From contig JBAJFE010000029.1 in assembly GCA_037903355.1 (NCBI GenBank), positions 558,001-622,000 of the forward strand: DNA of 64,000 nucleotides, read 5' to 3'. The translations under genes were made by a program, and so were the position numbers. Origin of the DNA: Trichuris trichiura. Lineage: Eukaryota > Nematoda > Enoplea > Trichinellida > Trichuridae. Below are positions 23,501-33,790 of the stretch, piece by piece; the stretch's first letter is position 1; the number at the start of each line of letters is the position of its first letter. The notes beneath the pieces are model-generated. The model did not search any database. It had not been told where the DNA came from and saw only the letters and a list, made by a program, of their open reading frames with translations.

Positions 23501-24470
23501 GTGAGATCAAAACATTTCTTTTCCAAAAGTTCTAACATTTATCCCTACTTACCAATGACGTCGACGGGCCGCTAAGATGCACAGAAATGCAGTCTGATGC
23601 AAAAAATAGGGCAAGGACTTCTCAGCGCTGCGGCTAAGCTGACATATCCATTTTTATTGTGTAAGCCATGGTATCAAATGGCTTTGATTACTTGCTATTA
23701 ATATTAATATTTCATAGATGTAAGTTTTCTGGTTCTGACCGCCAGTCTGGTTTCTTTATAGTAGAAACTATTTTAAACTTTTGTGCATGAATAAGAAATT
23801 ATCACAATGCAGTATGCTGAAACGGAACATACCTAATCCTATTCCTAGCAATATTCTTCCAGCAAGAAGCACATATTTCGTGTTTGCCACAGAACAGGCT
23901 ATAGCCCCTATAGCGAAAAAGATCCAAGAAAGGAGCATCGTTTTCTTCCTTCCGAAAGCATCGCTGAGCCTCCCAGTAAACAATGTAGCGGGAGCAGCAG
24001 CAAACACAGTCGAACTTACCAGTAGCTGAAACGAAACAGTTCGCGAGGGAATTCGCAGATTAGAAATTTTATTGGCAGACTATGAAAAGAGACCCGTTGA
24101 AATTCGCTTTCACGATACCAAATGCAATTTGCCTTAATGGAGTATTGCAAAAGGCTATGCTGAAAATTCAAAGGACCAATTCAAATTTTCTTTTTAGTTT
24201 ATGAATTTCTTGAGAAATGAAATAATTAAAGTTTGCGGCAATAGCTTGTGTTAATGCACAAACAAAATTTCTTACTTCTTGCCATTGATTGCTAAGTTGA
24301 AATTTCTCTCGAACAATAAGCATTGCTCCTGACAAAGCAGCAATGTGATAACCAATTGGAAATCCCGTTAGGACAATAACGATAAGATAAATAAGTGATG
24401 CAAAATTGGAGCCTTTTCTTCCGGGTGTGTTTGGCATTTTCACGTTTGTAATGCGGTCTCCCACAGCCAA
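20502..24470 (-). CDS. SLC2A13-like: SLC2A13-like proton/myo-inositol transporter, copy C (complete, 11 exons, 599 aa)
   Basis: MFS sugar porter, by family a proton/myo-inositol symporter. Minus-strand exons: 24276-24470, 23833-24025, 23126-23291, 22851-23074, 21719-21824, 21506-21669, 21321-21462, 20980-21269, 20888-20918 (31 bp), 20715-20836 and 20502-20668. The sum is 1800 bp, exactly in frame. Exons 2, 3, 6, 7, 9 and 10 have the same length as in copy B, and every phase agrees, so the two are tandem duplicates. Landmarks are TM1 GFPIGYHIAALSGAMLIV, AFGRKK, IPESPGWLAS, IQQLSG, EKVGRR, the Cys-rich loop CDACSYESICGFC to DYGYCTTSYFW, GIPWTVNGEIYP, WARSMG and LPETKG, then a 30-residue tail ending NVDE. 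Intron 3 (51 bp) uses the weak donor AG|gttgga. Intron 4 is about 1.0 kb. Confidence 0.9.
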
Positions 24471-27400
24471 TACTTTGTCGAAGGTTAGCTTAAGTCAAGC
24501 TGCTTGAGAATCTTAATTTATGGTTACCAAACAAAATAGCAATATCTTTACTTGTGGTTACCTTGAGAAAGATCAAAGTTGATACAATTCAAGGTAAACT
24601 TTTTAGCAATTTGCCCATAAGCACAGCAAATAAAAATTCCTAGCTTAACAACGTCAGGCAGCCCATGAAAGTTGGCAGATTAACTTTTATCAATTCATAT
24701 ATTTCAAAACGAAGTTGACAAACAGTCTTATCTACTCCTCTTACCCCAGAAAAACACAGCTTGCTATACTACATGCTCGAAAACGTTAATGTTCAAAAGG
24801 CTTGATGTTAATTTCGGCTGAACAGCAGAATGGGTTTGAAGGCGCAGTAGGTTAATGGTGATAGGAGAAAGCTAGACCAGTTTGTCTGTCTGACTAGCTT
24901 GTTATCATTGCTGCGAATTACCGAAGACAGCATTGAGGACAAGATCTTTTAAGAACTACTATCACTGAGCTTATTATTAATAATTTTGTTAAAAGATTCG
25001 TTTGTTCGCTTCACTGGCCAGTCCGGTGGAAGTTATTCACATATGTGCGATGGATGTTTTCATCGTGTTTTCCACTGCAGTTGACAGTCAAGTGATTTCC
25101 CAAAATCCACAACTTTAGTAGCATTTTTGCGAAGGATTATGAAATCCGGTCAACGGGGAAAGTGCAGCAAAGTTTTCCAGCGTTTCAAAAAGTTCATGCG
25201 TTACCGCAGCTAATCAAAATGACAGCTAACGACACTTCATCCAATGGTTATTTGTTCCAATTACAATTTCAGACTGTCTGAAGTAGATTTATTTGAACTA
25301 CTGGTGGTCGAATATATTTATTGTCTTGTGCATTAGCCGCGCGGACATTTTCTGTATTGCATGCGCTGACGCAAGCCATTCAACTATCACGCGATTTTCA
25401 TCGAAGAAGATTTTAGAATACGCGTTGTCTCATCTTCAGCGTGTATGTCCATGCGTAGACGTTGAAATGCATTGTGTTGTGCCGAAAAAGATATTTCAGT
25501 AACAATCCACTGATAGCTCAACAGGGTGAGTTGCATGAGACATCAGTGCTCTTGGCATCATCGAGGAGACATTTGCACAACAAATCATGGAACGCGTCAC
25601 CACGTTGGACAAAAGCGAAGCTGTTGCCGCTGGCTAGTATGCTGAATATCGTGATAGCTGAGAGTTTACTTAACAACAGACAGCAAGCTACAGAAATATT
25701 CCTTGCGAAGTATACGCCCAGTGATCAGACGTCTACCGTTCTCAAGTGTAATACGTGTCGTTTAGTGCAGTGAAGATACAGTTTCGTTTTACCGTGAAAC
25801 TGTTGCACTAACTGTTGCGCTTTCTCACTTCTCTTGCCCAAGGCGAACGCAAAAAAGTTTTAAAAATGATTTTTTGCAGCCTTCGTTTTTACATGGCGAA
25901 AATGCTGTAGCGCTTCATTAGGGTTGTACTGCAAATGTACTCTATTTCTTGTCAAGAAATCCCAGCACCTCATGTTCGCTTCAGCTTCTGTACTCTTTTA
26001 GTTCTAGCTACGGTGTATGTAAGTAAAATAGTTGCTCCATTATGTGAAATGCTCCAAGACCTGGAACTTTAGAGCGTTTGATATGACATTACAAGTTAGA
26101 ATGTCGTACAGGACATTTTGCGGCGAATCTTTTGCTAAATAGCCTAGCAAACCGAAAGGTAGTACGTCCACTGATGAATGTGATGCCTATGTAAGAGACG
26201 TTCGCTCAAAGTTGTGATGGGCCCCTAGCTGTGTTAACGTATGAACCAGAAAAGCTTGGTCGTTCCAATGAGGTAATTATAAGCAAAGCATTTCAACAAG
26301 GGCACATAACTTCGTCGCATGTAAATGTACAAACTTTGTTTGTCGCTTCTTTTTGTCCTGTATTTCCTATTCTGACTAAAAAATTATCTGTGATTAGTGA
26401 AGTTTCAGTGATATGCATATAACATTTTCAGCTCGCGCAAAATGATTAATAGTGATAAGCGAGGGAAACACTAAACGTGTTTAATAAAGTGGAACGGTAA
26501 TTTAAATTTACGCAAGGAAGTAGCTTTATTTATCATGCTAGCTCTTCCGAAATAGCCGTAAGTGTTAAAAAAAGTTAATTATGAATAAATGAATGAAAAA
26601 AATGAAGGAAGAAAAATAAACCGAAATACTCAATGAATCCATCACCAAAAAGTAAAATAAGAGAACAAAAAAGGGGTGAAGAAAAGAAGACAACAAAAAA
26701 GAAAGGAGATATATAATTGTTGCGGCAAAGCTTCTTCCGGTGATAAACGGCAGGAACAGATCTTTTGTTGAAAGAATAATTTGGCAATCTTGGTACAGAG
26801 TGAATAAAATAGCAACAGAGAGACAACCGGAATACATGAGCTCCTCGCAGCTTCGAACAGAGCCGCCACAGTCGTTTATACAAGGAGTCATTGCTTCTTA
26901 TTAAGGTAAATAACTGAAAAAGATACGTGGGGAGAATGGGACAGGGCAGAACGCCCTTTTCCAAACTGGAAACGGCCAGAAGAAGGACCTTTATCACATC
27001 GCACTGTGGGTCGTCTCAAGTAGAAGTTATACAGGTCCAATGTTCTCGTGTTGTCGTTCTCAGTGGGACTTTCGTTCACCAACCAGCACAAGTACAGTAA
27101 CAAAATTGAATTTTGTTTCTCGATTAAGAGGAGAAAACCAAAGATAAGTTGAAAGCTGGCCAAGACGACAGAAAGGCACCTGCTTATTGGTTATGGAATG
27201 GTATAGCGAAGGTAAGCCACTGGATGCTACCAGCTTTTCAGCAGACTGCGCTCTTGTGATTACGTTCCCATATAAGTTGTTTCCAGAATACGAAGCTACT
27301 GCGAAAGGGTTCTCCTATTCTTTCACCTGTTTGCTCTTGTTCTATTATTTTGCTGTTGCATTCATCTGCTCCTGCTCAGGGTTTTGACCCATCCTCTTGG

Positions 27401-28056
27401 AGTCTTATGAGAGGCACTCTATTGATATCTTTATATGATCATTCGCTGTAAGATAATGCGTGAGCGTTAAGGGCGTCATACGTTTCTTCGCGTACGCAGT
27501 ACACCAAGGCACGTGATCATACACGTCACCATAAAAGAAATAGTGCTGATCACCAGCCGTCTGATACCCTGTTGTAGGAAAGATATCATCGCCCGTGCGC
27601 CTACTTGCAAGCAACTGACCAAAACTGCTTTGAGGGAAAGAATTTTGATCGATGGAAACCTCTTCTTGTCCAAATCCCATGCCATAACAATTCATGTCAG
27701 TTCTCTCAATTGTATCCGGTTGGTTAGGCGAGTGACGCTGATTTTATAGTAATTCATTATGCACAGTGTGAATGAGTCTGTTCAGTTGTTGGCACGCTTC
27801 AGTTCAAACTCTTGGGATCTATTCATCCGACGGACGTTGATTCGTGGGTCGTTGAAAATGATACGGGAGCGCTGTGTGCGCAACACGTCCACTGTAAACC
27901 ACATTTATGCCGTAATAAAAGTTTTATTACTATCAGCGTCAGTTTTTTGCCGAGTGATTGTCATGGGACTACTTGTACCTATTTTGGTGTCGGCTGCAGC
28001 GAGCCGAAGGTTTTCCAAATTCTTCATCCAACGGACATTGAGAGCCGGGTCGTCGA
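24471..28056. other. Intergenic upstream of copy C; no gene seen
   Basis: No supported gene. An A/G-rich tract at about 26570-26710 creates overlapping minus-strand ORFs of Phe/Ser/Leu-rich low complexity, which I reject. From about 27400 the sequence merges into decayed repeat DNA (see the 200-bp direct repeat). Confidence 0.45.
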
Positions 28057-28060
28057 TTAC
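27821..28060. repeat. Degenerate direct repeat with 200-bp period
   Basis: CATCCGACGGACGTTGA at 27824 recurs as CATCCAACGGACATTGA at 28024, followed by GTGGGTCGT and CCGGGTCGT. A CGTCCAC ... GCCGTAA block follows each copy at similar distance. It lies beside the hAT remnant and may be part of the same decayed element; the family is unknown. Confidence 0.4.
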
Positions 28061-29478
28061 CGACGTCGCGTGGCATACTTGCTATGCGTCCTGTTTCGTC
28101 CACATACGAGCCGTAAAGCACATAACGAATTTGGCGCTTTATCAATCACAAGAATTAGCGTCCCTGTTTGTTTCGCAAAGAAGAAACCAGCTTTCGCGAG
28201 TGTCGAAAATTGGCGAAGTTCACCACGGGCAAAACTGCATTTGAACATTAGTTTTGTTTCTTCTTACGGAATTCGTCTCGTTAAAATACAATTGGAACTT
28301 GAAAACATCAGTTTTAATAGGAATGTGCTGATTGCAGCCTTCATTTTCAAATTCAGTTCGTTCAGCTGGAGCTGCTTGCCCATCTCGTTGAACTTGAAAT
28401 ATAAATCTGCCAAATAGGCTGTCTATTTCAGATTTATGCAAATTTTCACGTAGGAAATGGTCATACTCTTCAAAAAATTGAATACATCTGCTGAAGAGCA
28501 TGAAACTGCGTTAAGCAAGTACGTTTTGACAGCTATTTCACTTCAGTATAAAGGAGGCGGCGGTGGAATTCTTTATTATATTCATTGCACAGCTGGTGAA
28601 ATAGTCTGCCACTCGAAATAGCATTGGCTTTAATTCGCTTTGCAGCCTGGAACACTTAATGAAGAGAACTGTTCACGCCGGGGCCGAGACGTCTTGCGAC
28701 CAAGCGCTGCCGGTGTAGAACACAGTGCACTGCTAAAACATCGAGCACCACTTTTTTCAGATGCGCAACAAAACTGCAACAGCGGCCTACCATCGACAGT
28801 GGTCCATCGGTGGCAACAGCCAAAATGTTCTTGAAATGGATATGTTTTTCTTTTAAAAAAACCATTGACTACTTTGAATATTGACTCAGCATTCGCGTCA
28901 GTCAACGGTTCTTTCGCGAACAGTAATTCTTGCACCAAACGTTCCTGTTTTATAAAGTGCAAGTGCGCCAGTACTACAGCTTCATTCCCTGGCAGCGTTG
29001 ACTTATCTAGCTGCAACGCGAACTCAGCATTCCTTAGAATGCCACATAACGTAGCTTCAATATTCTAAGCCATCGCGCCGATTCTTCTTTGAACTGTACA
29101 CCGGTTTAGAGGAATTTTGCTGGCGATTGTAGGGGTAGATTGGAGCAAGACCGTCTGTAGTATTTTTTCTGTGGCAGGAAGTATCAAGCCTTCGCCGATG
29201 CTGTGTGGCTTCCCGGAGTTTGCAATCATCAACGCTATCCTGTGTGACGCGAGCAGGCCGTCGTGATAGAGCTTTTATTCAGAAACCATTACACTTCTTA
29301 ATGTGCGGCATCCGGTGATCTTCTCCTTTAATGAACAGAAGTATGCCGCATCCTTACAGTGCGTGTCAAGATAGAAGCTTGTAAAAATGCTTTTCAATCT
29401 CGAAGGTTTCACTGCTTCATTAGAGAACACTTTCTCGCATATTAGGCACATTGTCAACCGTATGTTAGCACAGAGCAA
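28057..29478 (-). pseudogene. Decayed hAT transposase (ZBED5/FAM200-type) remnant
   Basis: Minus-strand pieces in shifting frames line up, in order, with a BED-finger hAT transposase. At about 29478-29275 is a BED-like segment (CLICEKVFSNEAVKPSRLK). A block containing PHSIGE follows in decayed form. At 29016-28880 is LDKSTLPGNEAVVLAHLHF, then the frame slips in an A run near 28855. At 28865-28656 are VATDGPLSMVGR and VLAVHCVLHRQRLVARRL. At about 28560-28230 is a YTEVKxLSKR block with stop codons, ending in a degraded helical region. The catalytic core is broken by frameshifts and several stops, so it is non-functional. Terminal repeats were not found. Confidence 0.75.
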
Positions 29479-29997
29479 ATGAAGTCGAACTTCAAATTTA
29501 CCGTGCTGTATTAGCGACTTTTCTTCTTTCAGTTATCCAACAATGAATATGCGCAACATTTCTTCTACTGTTGAAAGTAACAGGTTAAGCAAAACAAGTT
29601 CCGCAGACAATGTACCAGAAGAACGATGATACTAAGAAGCTCCAGCAAGTCTTCACCAACTATAGAGCGAACTTAAGCTATGGTGCAATGGAGCAACCTA
29701 AACGTATTTGTACAACAGAAATGAATACAGAACAATTAACGGTGCAATGCAGGAGAAACAGTAGCGCTTGTAGATGGTCTTTCATGCAAAAATTTTGATT
29801 CTTTAAATTATTGGAAAGTTCTTGGCAGATGAAGTAATGATTTACCGCGATATGCAGCTGAAGCGATAGAGCTTCCAAATGGTTTTTAGTGAAAACCTTT
29901 TGTAAATGTGGCTTCTTGGTATGGGAGCGTATGTTTTCATAACGTAAAAGTTTTATTACGGAAGTATTCCCGTTTAATATGCTAAATAACTCCGGAG

Positions 29998-30026
29998 CTT
30001 TCGGGTCGACCGAGACTTGTCTTCAG
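29998..30026 (-). other. Hammerhead-like core motif, left arm of E4 (stem damaged)
   Basis: Minus strand: CTGAAGA, C, AAGTC, loop TCGGTC, GACCC, GAAAG. Two A-C mismatches break stem II. The right arm at 30330-30358 is identical. Confidence 0.5.
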
Positions 30027-30329
30027 CGGTTGTGAATTACGGATGTAACTTGTGCGCGTGATTTGAGTCTTCTGTCGTTTTTATGGTTTAAAGCGGGTGT
30101 TTTAAAGCTCTTTGTTGGTGGTCTTCTGTTTGTATGATATGTAATCTGTCCGTTTTTTCGCATTTCGACGCGTAATGCATTATGCATTATAATGCGAAAA
30201 AAACGGACAGATTACATATCATACAAACAGAAGACCACCAACAAAGAGCTTTAAAACACCCGCTTTAAACCATAAAAACGACAGAAGACTCAAATCACGC
30301 GCACAAGTTACATCCGTAATTCACAACCG

Positions 30330-30358
30330 CTGAAGACAAGTCTCGGTCGACCCGAAAG
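30330..30358 (+). other. Hammerhead-like core motif, right arm of E4 (stem damaged)
   Basis: Plus strand copy of the motif with the same two stem II mismatches as the left arm. This implies that both arms derive from one mutated template. Confidence 0.5.
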
Positions 30359-30591
30359 CTCCGGAGTTATTTAGCATATTAAACGGGAATACTTCCGTAA
30401 TAAAACTTTTACGTTATGAAAACCTTTTGTATCTTAAAATTTTTGGAAATAGTGAAGTAAAATGATCAGCGACATCAGTAGATGAATAAATGGCGCGACA
30501 AGCTGCTGAAGCAACAACGCGTCGAAATGGCTTTTTGTGCAAACATTTTGTACCTTAGTATTCTTGGAAATCGCGCAGTAGAATGATCAGC

Positions 30592-30927
30592 TGTAATAAA
30601 CAGGTGGTCGTGTGACCACGGGAATCGCGAGGCAGGTCACCGGTTGGCCGTGAATCTGTCATCCTTCTACTGAGAAAGAAACTGGCAAGCGCAACGTGGG
30701 GGCGCGCTTCCGCTTGGGGTGACAGGAGGGTGTGCCGAGAGCGTGGGCTGCTGCAACGACAAGAATCGCGAGGGCGTGACGAGCAGTTGACTATAGCGTT
30801 TGGGGCGTGCGGTGGCGTCTGTTCTCTCTCTCTCTGTCGTTGGCAGAGTTCGTATTGTTGTGTACCGTTGGGAATATCGAATAAACTTTTTTTCTAACGA
30901 AGCATGGAAGAAAGCGCCGCAGTTACA
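30592..30927. mobile_element. Solo LTR, 336 bp
   Basis: Starts TGTAATAAACAGG and ends CGCCGCAGTTACA, giving perfect 5-bp terminal inverted repeats TGTAA/TTACA. It is flanked by an exact 5-bp duplication, TCAGC (30587-30591 and 30928-30932), which occurs once in the uninterrupted array unit (GATCAGCGAC). It is GC-richer than its surroundings and has a CT run near 30830 and an AATAAA near its 3' end. No internal retroviral or retrotransposon genes are present. The 5-bp duplication fits Gypsy or BEL/Pao-type LTR elements; orientation is taken from AATAAA and is tentative. Confidence 0.75.
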
Positions 30928-31055
30928 TCAGCGACATAAATAGATGATCAAGCGCGACAGGCAGCTGGTGCGATAACGCTTCCAGGTAACCTTTTTTTCA
31001 AATCCATTGCTTCTTGTAAATTTCAAAAATAGCGAAATAAAATGACTGACCGGTA

Positions 31056-32636
31056 TCCTTGAAGGCTACTGTACCGGCACGTTTGTCCACTCCGTCGTAA
31101 AAAGGTAAGCAGGTATCCCACGGGAAAAGTCTACGGGGAACCCTAATTCCCGTAAATTCCTTTGGCGCTTCGACGATACTGCTCCCTTAGCTCTTCACCG
31201 CCACAAATCGATCTTTTTACGCTTATCTGCTCTTTCTGCCAATCTGGCTTAAATGATACAGCGTTAGTAAAAATAAAGCTAACTGCTTACGCAAACACAG
31301 TGTTGGCATGAATATTAAAGGGGATAGAAATAACCTATCAGAAGTGCGAACGCCTAGCTTGAAAGCGAAAAACGAAATTTACATTTACTGCCATCAAAAA
31401 CCATACAGAGTTTATAGCATGTGTCAGCAATTCACTTCTAACCTAGGCAGCAGTATCATATGATAGTGAAAAATTCTGAAAGCTGACGTGAATATACTCC
31501 TGAAACGAAACCTCACTGAAAAAGCTATGAGGACAAATGAACCACAACTTTAAACTTTTTCTACTAATATTAAATATTAACTGAACTCACCGTTGAAGCT
31601 TCTATTCCTTTTTCCTCATTACTTACTTTGGTAGATTAATCAAAATAGCTGCCTGCATTCATCGTGATTGGACTCATTGCATACAGACACTTCTACACAA
31701 TTCACGGTATATCTGGTGGTGTAAGTGTTTTCTGCTGAGTAAATTATACAGGCAGAACAGCAGAACCATTTTAATTGCTCCCAATTAAAGATATTATTAA
31801 CATTAATGCTTCTGTCGTTCAGGGCATTTGATCTTTGTATATGCATGCTATCAAATAACGCTCTTTGTTCATTCCATTGCAACAAGCTGTAACTTTGATA
31901 TAGTTTTAGACAAGTGAACGTTGAAGATCTTAACAGAAATCATTTATTTCATCGTTCAAATCTCGTATGTAGCCTTTATTTTTCTTTCACGTTTCTGTAT
32001 AGTGATAAATGATGCAATTAGTCATAAAAACCTCTCCTCACTAAAATGATAGGTACATCCTGCAAATATGTCAAAGATTCTGCGACATGCACAATGGGAT
32101 TGCTGTGAAAATACGTGAAGCCAGGAAAAATAAAGAGCGACAAGGAGGAACGTGTGCATGGTTTTGTAAATGAAATCAACCTGATGGTTGACTTAACAGG
32201 TGCAGATTAACAACCACGCATGTATTAAATATAGGAACACGTAGGTTGCTCAGAGTACGTTCTGCTGCCTAAAATATCTCAGTATTAACGCTGAGAAATG
32301 AATATTTTAATTTAATATCTTCAATGGGAAGACGCCATAATATTCGCAAGTAAGCCTGTGACGCTTGGCAAAATAACAATAGAAGCCGAACAGTCGCTAC
32401 GGAAACAGGAAAGCAATGCGAATTCAAAATTTTCATTCCCTTCAACCGCTGCTGAGCAAACAGAACGAAATATAACCTCTTAGTTTCTCAGCTAGAAAGC
32501 AATGATTTTTAAACATTAATCATCCTACGCAGAGTTCAAAACACTACCAATTCGTCGCATCCATTTTCCTTTATAAGGCAGCCGTCACTTGCAATGGAAC
32601 ATTGTGCATTAATTTTCCGAGTCCAAAAGAGCCAGA
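31056..32636. other. Intergenic, upstream of the repeat protein gene
   Basis: About 1.6 kb. A somewhat GC-richer patch (31060-31210) follows the tandem array. Nothing else recognisable is present, and no convincing TATA box or upstream exon for the 32637 gene was found. Confidence 0.4.
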
Positions 32637-33704
32637 ATGCAGTGGTCGTCAACATTACTTCTCGCCATAGGTTGCCTGCAAGCCACGATAATTTTCTCCG
32701 ATGAAAGCAAGGTGTGCTTGAAAAGTAGTAGCAGTTACCATTACAGCTATTCAAAAATTGAAGTTGAACGAGTATTCTGGAAATACGAAAAGAAAACGAG
32801 AACGGTAGCTATTGGATGCATTCTTGATTCCGGTGAAAGTTTACTTTTTGGGCAAACATATGAGTCGACTTACTTTGTTCTTCGATGCGAGAAAGTAAAT
32901 GATACAGCAGTCAAACTGGTACCGGTTAAATGTATCTTGGACGGAAAGCCAGTGGAGAAAGGAGAAAGCAGGCCAAAGGGTTCCTTTGTTTACACATGCA
33001 GACAACAGACAGGTGCTATTAGCCTGGAAATCACTGGCTGTATTGGAGATGGCCATGCCGTTGCTCCCATTGGAAAAACGTTTACACGAAAATCATTTAC
33101 ATTCATTTGCATTCAGCAAGGAGATACCGTTATCCAAAAAGCAGTTGGTTGCATAATTAATGGCCAACAGGTCCGTGTTCGCCAGGTAATAAGTTTCGAA
33201 AAGTTTTGGTATAAATGTTCAAGGTATGGTAAAGGTGGAATTAAAGCTGAAATTATGGGCTGCGTAACAAGTAAAGGTTTACGAGTTGACGCAGGCGTAA
33301 AGTATCGCGATGAAGACGTCCTCCTTCATTGCAAAGAAACCGCCGGTGGAATATCTATTGTATTTGCTGGTTGCGTTGCAAAAGAGTTCGGTGTTGTCAG
33401 AGATTTCGCATTTGGAGAGTCTTGGTACACTCTTCCAGTTAAATCATTAAGTTATAGGATAAAATGCACTGGTAATGAGAGAAGTGTCAGAACAGAGATT
33501 GTCGAATGCGTTGCCAACTTGGATCAGGGAAGAAGAACTCTCCCAGTTGGCCAATGTGCTAAATATGGAGACGACAGAATGTTTAGTTGCCAACGAGATG
33601 CTAGCGGGAAAGTGATTGCGCGTCTGGTAACAGTGCAAGAGTATTATCATTTACAAAGAACGTTTACTGCTGTTCAGAGCAGTTCGTGTCGCCTAGTGAA
33701 ATAA
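32637..33704 (+). CDS. mig-18-like: Secreted MIG-18-like (fibronectin type I-like) repeat protein, 355 aa, single exon
   Basis: The N-terminus MQWSSTLLLAIGCLQATIIF is a likely signal peptide. Then come seven repeats of about 40-45 residues, each with a (G/K/E)-C-(I/V) start, a variable 20-30-residue stretch often carrying an aromatic-x-aromatic, and a second Cys. The first Cys-Ile/Val pairs read GCILDSG, KCILDGK, GCIGDGH, GCIINGQ, GCVTSKG, GCVAKEF and ECVANLD. This fits the nematode extracellular domain first described in C. elegans MIG-18, a modulator of gonad basement-membrane enzymes; family membership is by pattern. One glycosylation site (NDT) is seen. There is no membrane anchor. The uninterrupted 356-codon frame in a genome with many introns may mean a retrocopy or simply an intronless gene. 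The last two repeats are looser. Confidence 0.82.
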   Translation: MQWSSTLLLAIGCLQATIIFSDESKVCLKSSSSYHYSYSKIEVERVFWKYEKKTRTVAIGCILDSGESLLFGQTYESTYFVLRCEKVNDTAVKLVPVKCILDGKPVEKGESRPKGSFVYTCRQQTGAISLEITGCIGDGHAVAPIGKTFTRKSFTFICIQQGDTVIQKAVGCIINGQQVRVRQVISFEKFWYKCSRYGKGGIKAEIMGCVTSKGLRVDAGVKYRDEDVLLHCKETAGGISIVFAGCVAKEFGVVRDFAFGESWYTLPVKSLSYRIKCTGNERSVRTEIVECVANLDQGRRTLPVGQCAKYGDDRMFSCQRDASGKVIARLVTVQEYYHLQRTFTAVQSSSCRLVK

Positions 33705-33784
33705 GCACAGATTGCCTCATTCCTATGAAGCTGTTGCAAATGCAGGTTATGCGACTATGTCTTTCTCCAAAAATATCTATTTGC

Positions 33785-33790
33785 AATAAA
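33785..33790 (+). promoter_or_regulatory. Poly(A) signal AATAAA of the MIG-18-like gene
   Basis: AATAAA about 80 bases after the stop codon at 33702-33704, on the coding strand. Confidence 0.5.

Larger units (their letters stand above)
29905..30417 (-). mobile_element. Near-perfect palindromic Penelope-like fragment E4 (family 2)
   Basis: A 513-bp insertion in the tandem array, with an exact 14-bp duplication, GAAAACCTTTTGTA, at 29891-29904 and 30418-30431. The arms are about 235 bp and almost identical (one A-run length difference seen), around a short centre GCATTATGCATTAT. Each arm has CTCCGGAGCTTTCGGGTC and the TTTAAAGCGGG block shared with E8. A one-sided tail of about 30 bp (left, minus orientation) reads GAAAACATACGCTCCCATACC, as in E6 and E8. 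The motif stem is damaged the same way in both arms (AAGTC against GACCC). Confidence 0.8.
29722..31055 (+). repeat. Degenerate tandem array, unit about 107-121 bp
   Basis: Successive diverged units share AACCTTTTGTA, then TTTTGGAAATAG, AGTAAAATGATCAGCGAC, AGATGAATAAATGGCGCGAC, GCTGCTGAAGCAA and ATGGCTTTTTGTG. Units start near 29787, 30420, 30541 and 31000, with a partial unit before 29800. After the two later insertions (29905-30417 and 30592-30927) are removed, the period is about 107-121 bp. The array is therefore older than both insertions and is a small satellite or minisatellite remnant. Confidence 0.65.

Noticed and set aside
26565..26997. Three overlapping minus ORFs rich in Phe, Leu and Ser
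   Set aside because: Caused by an A/G-rich tract on the plus strand; low complexity with no domain.
27812..28417. 201-codon plus-strand ORF
   Set aside because: It runs antisense to the decayed hAT transposase and the 200-bp direct repeat; the minus-strand reading has recognisable homology and this one has none.
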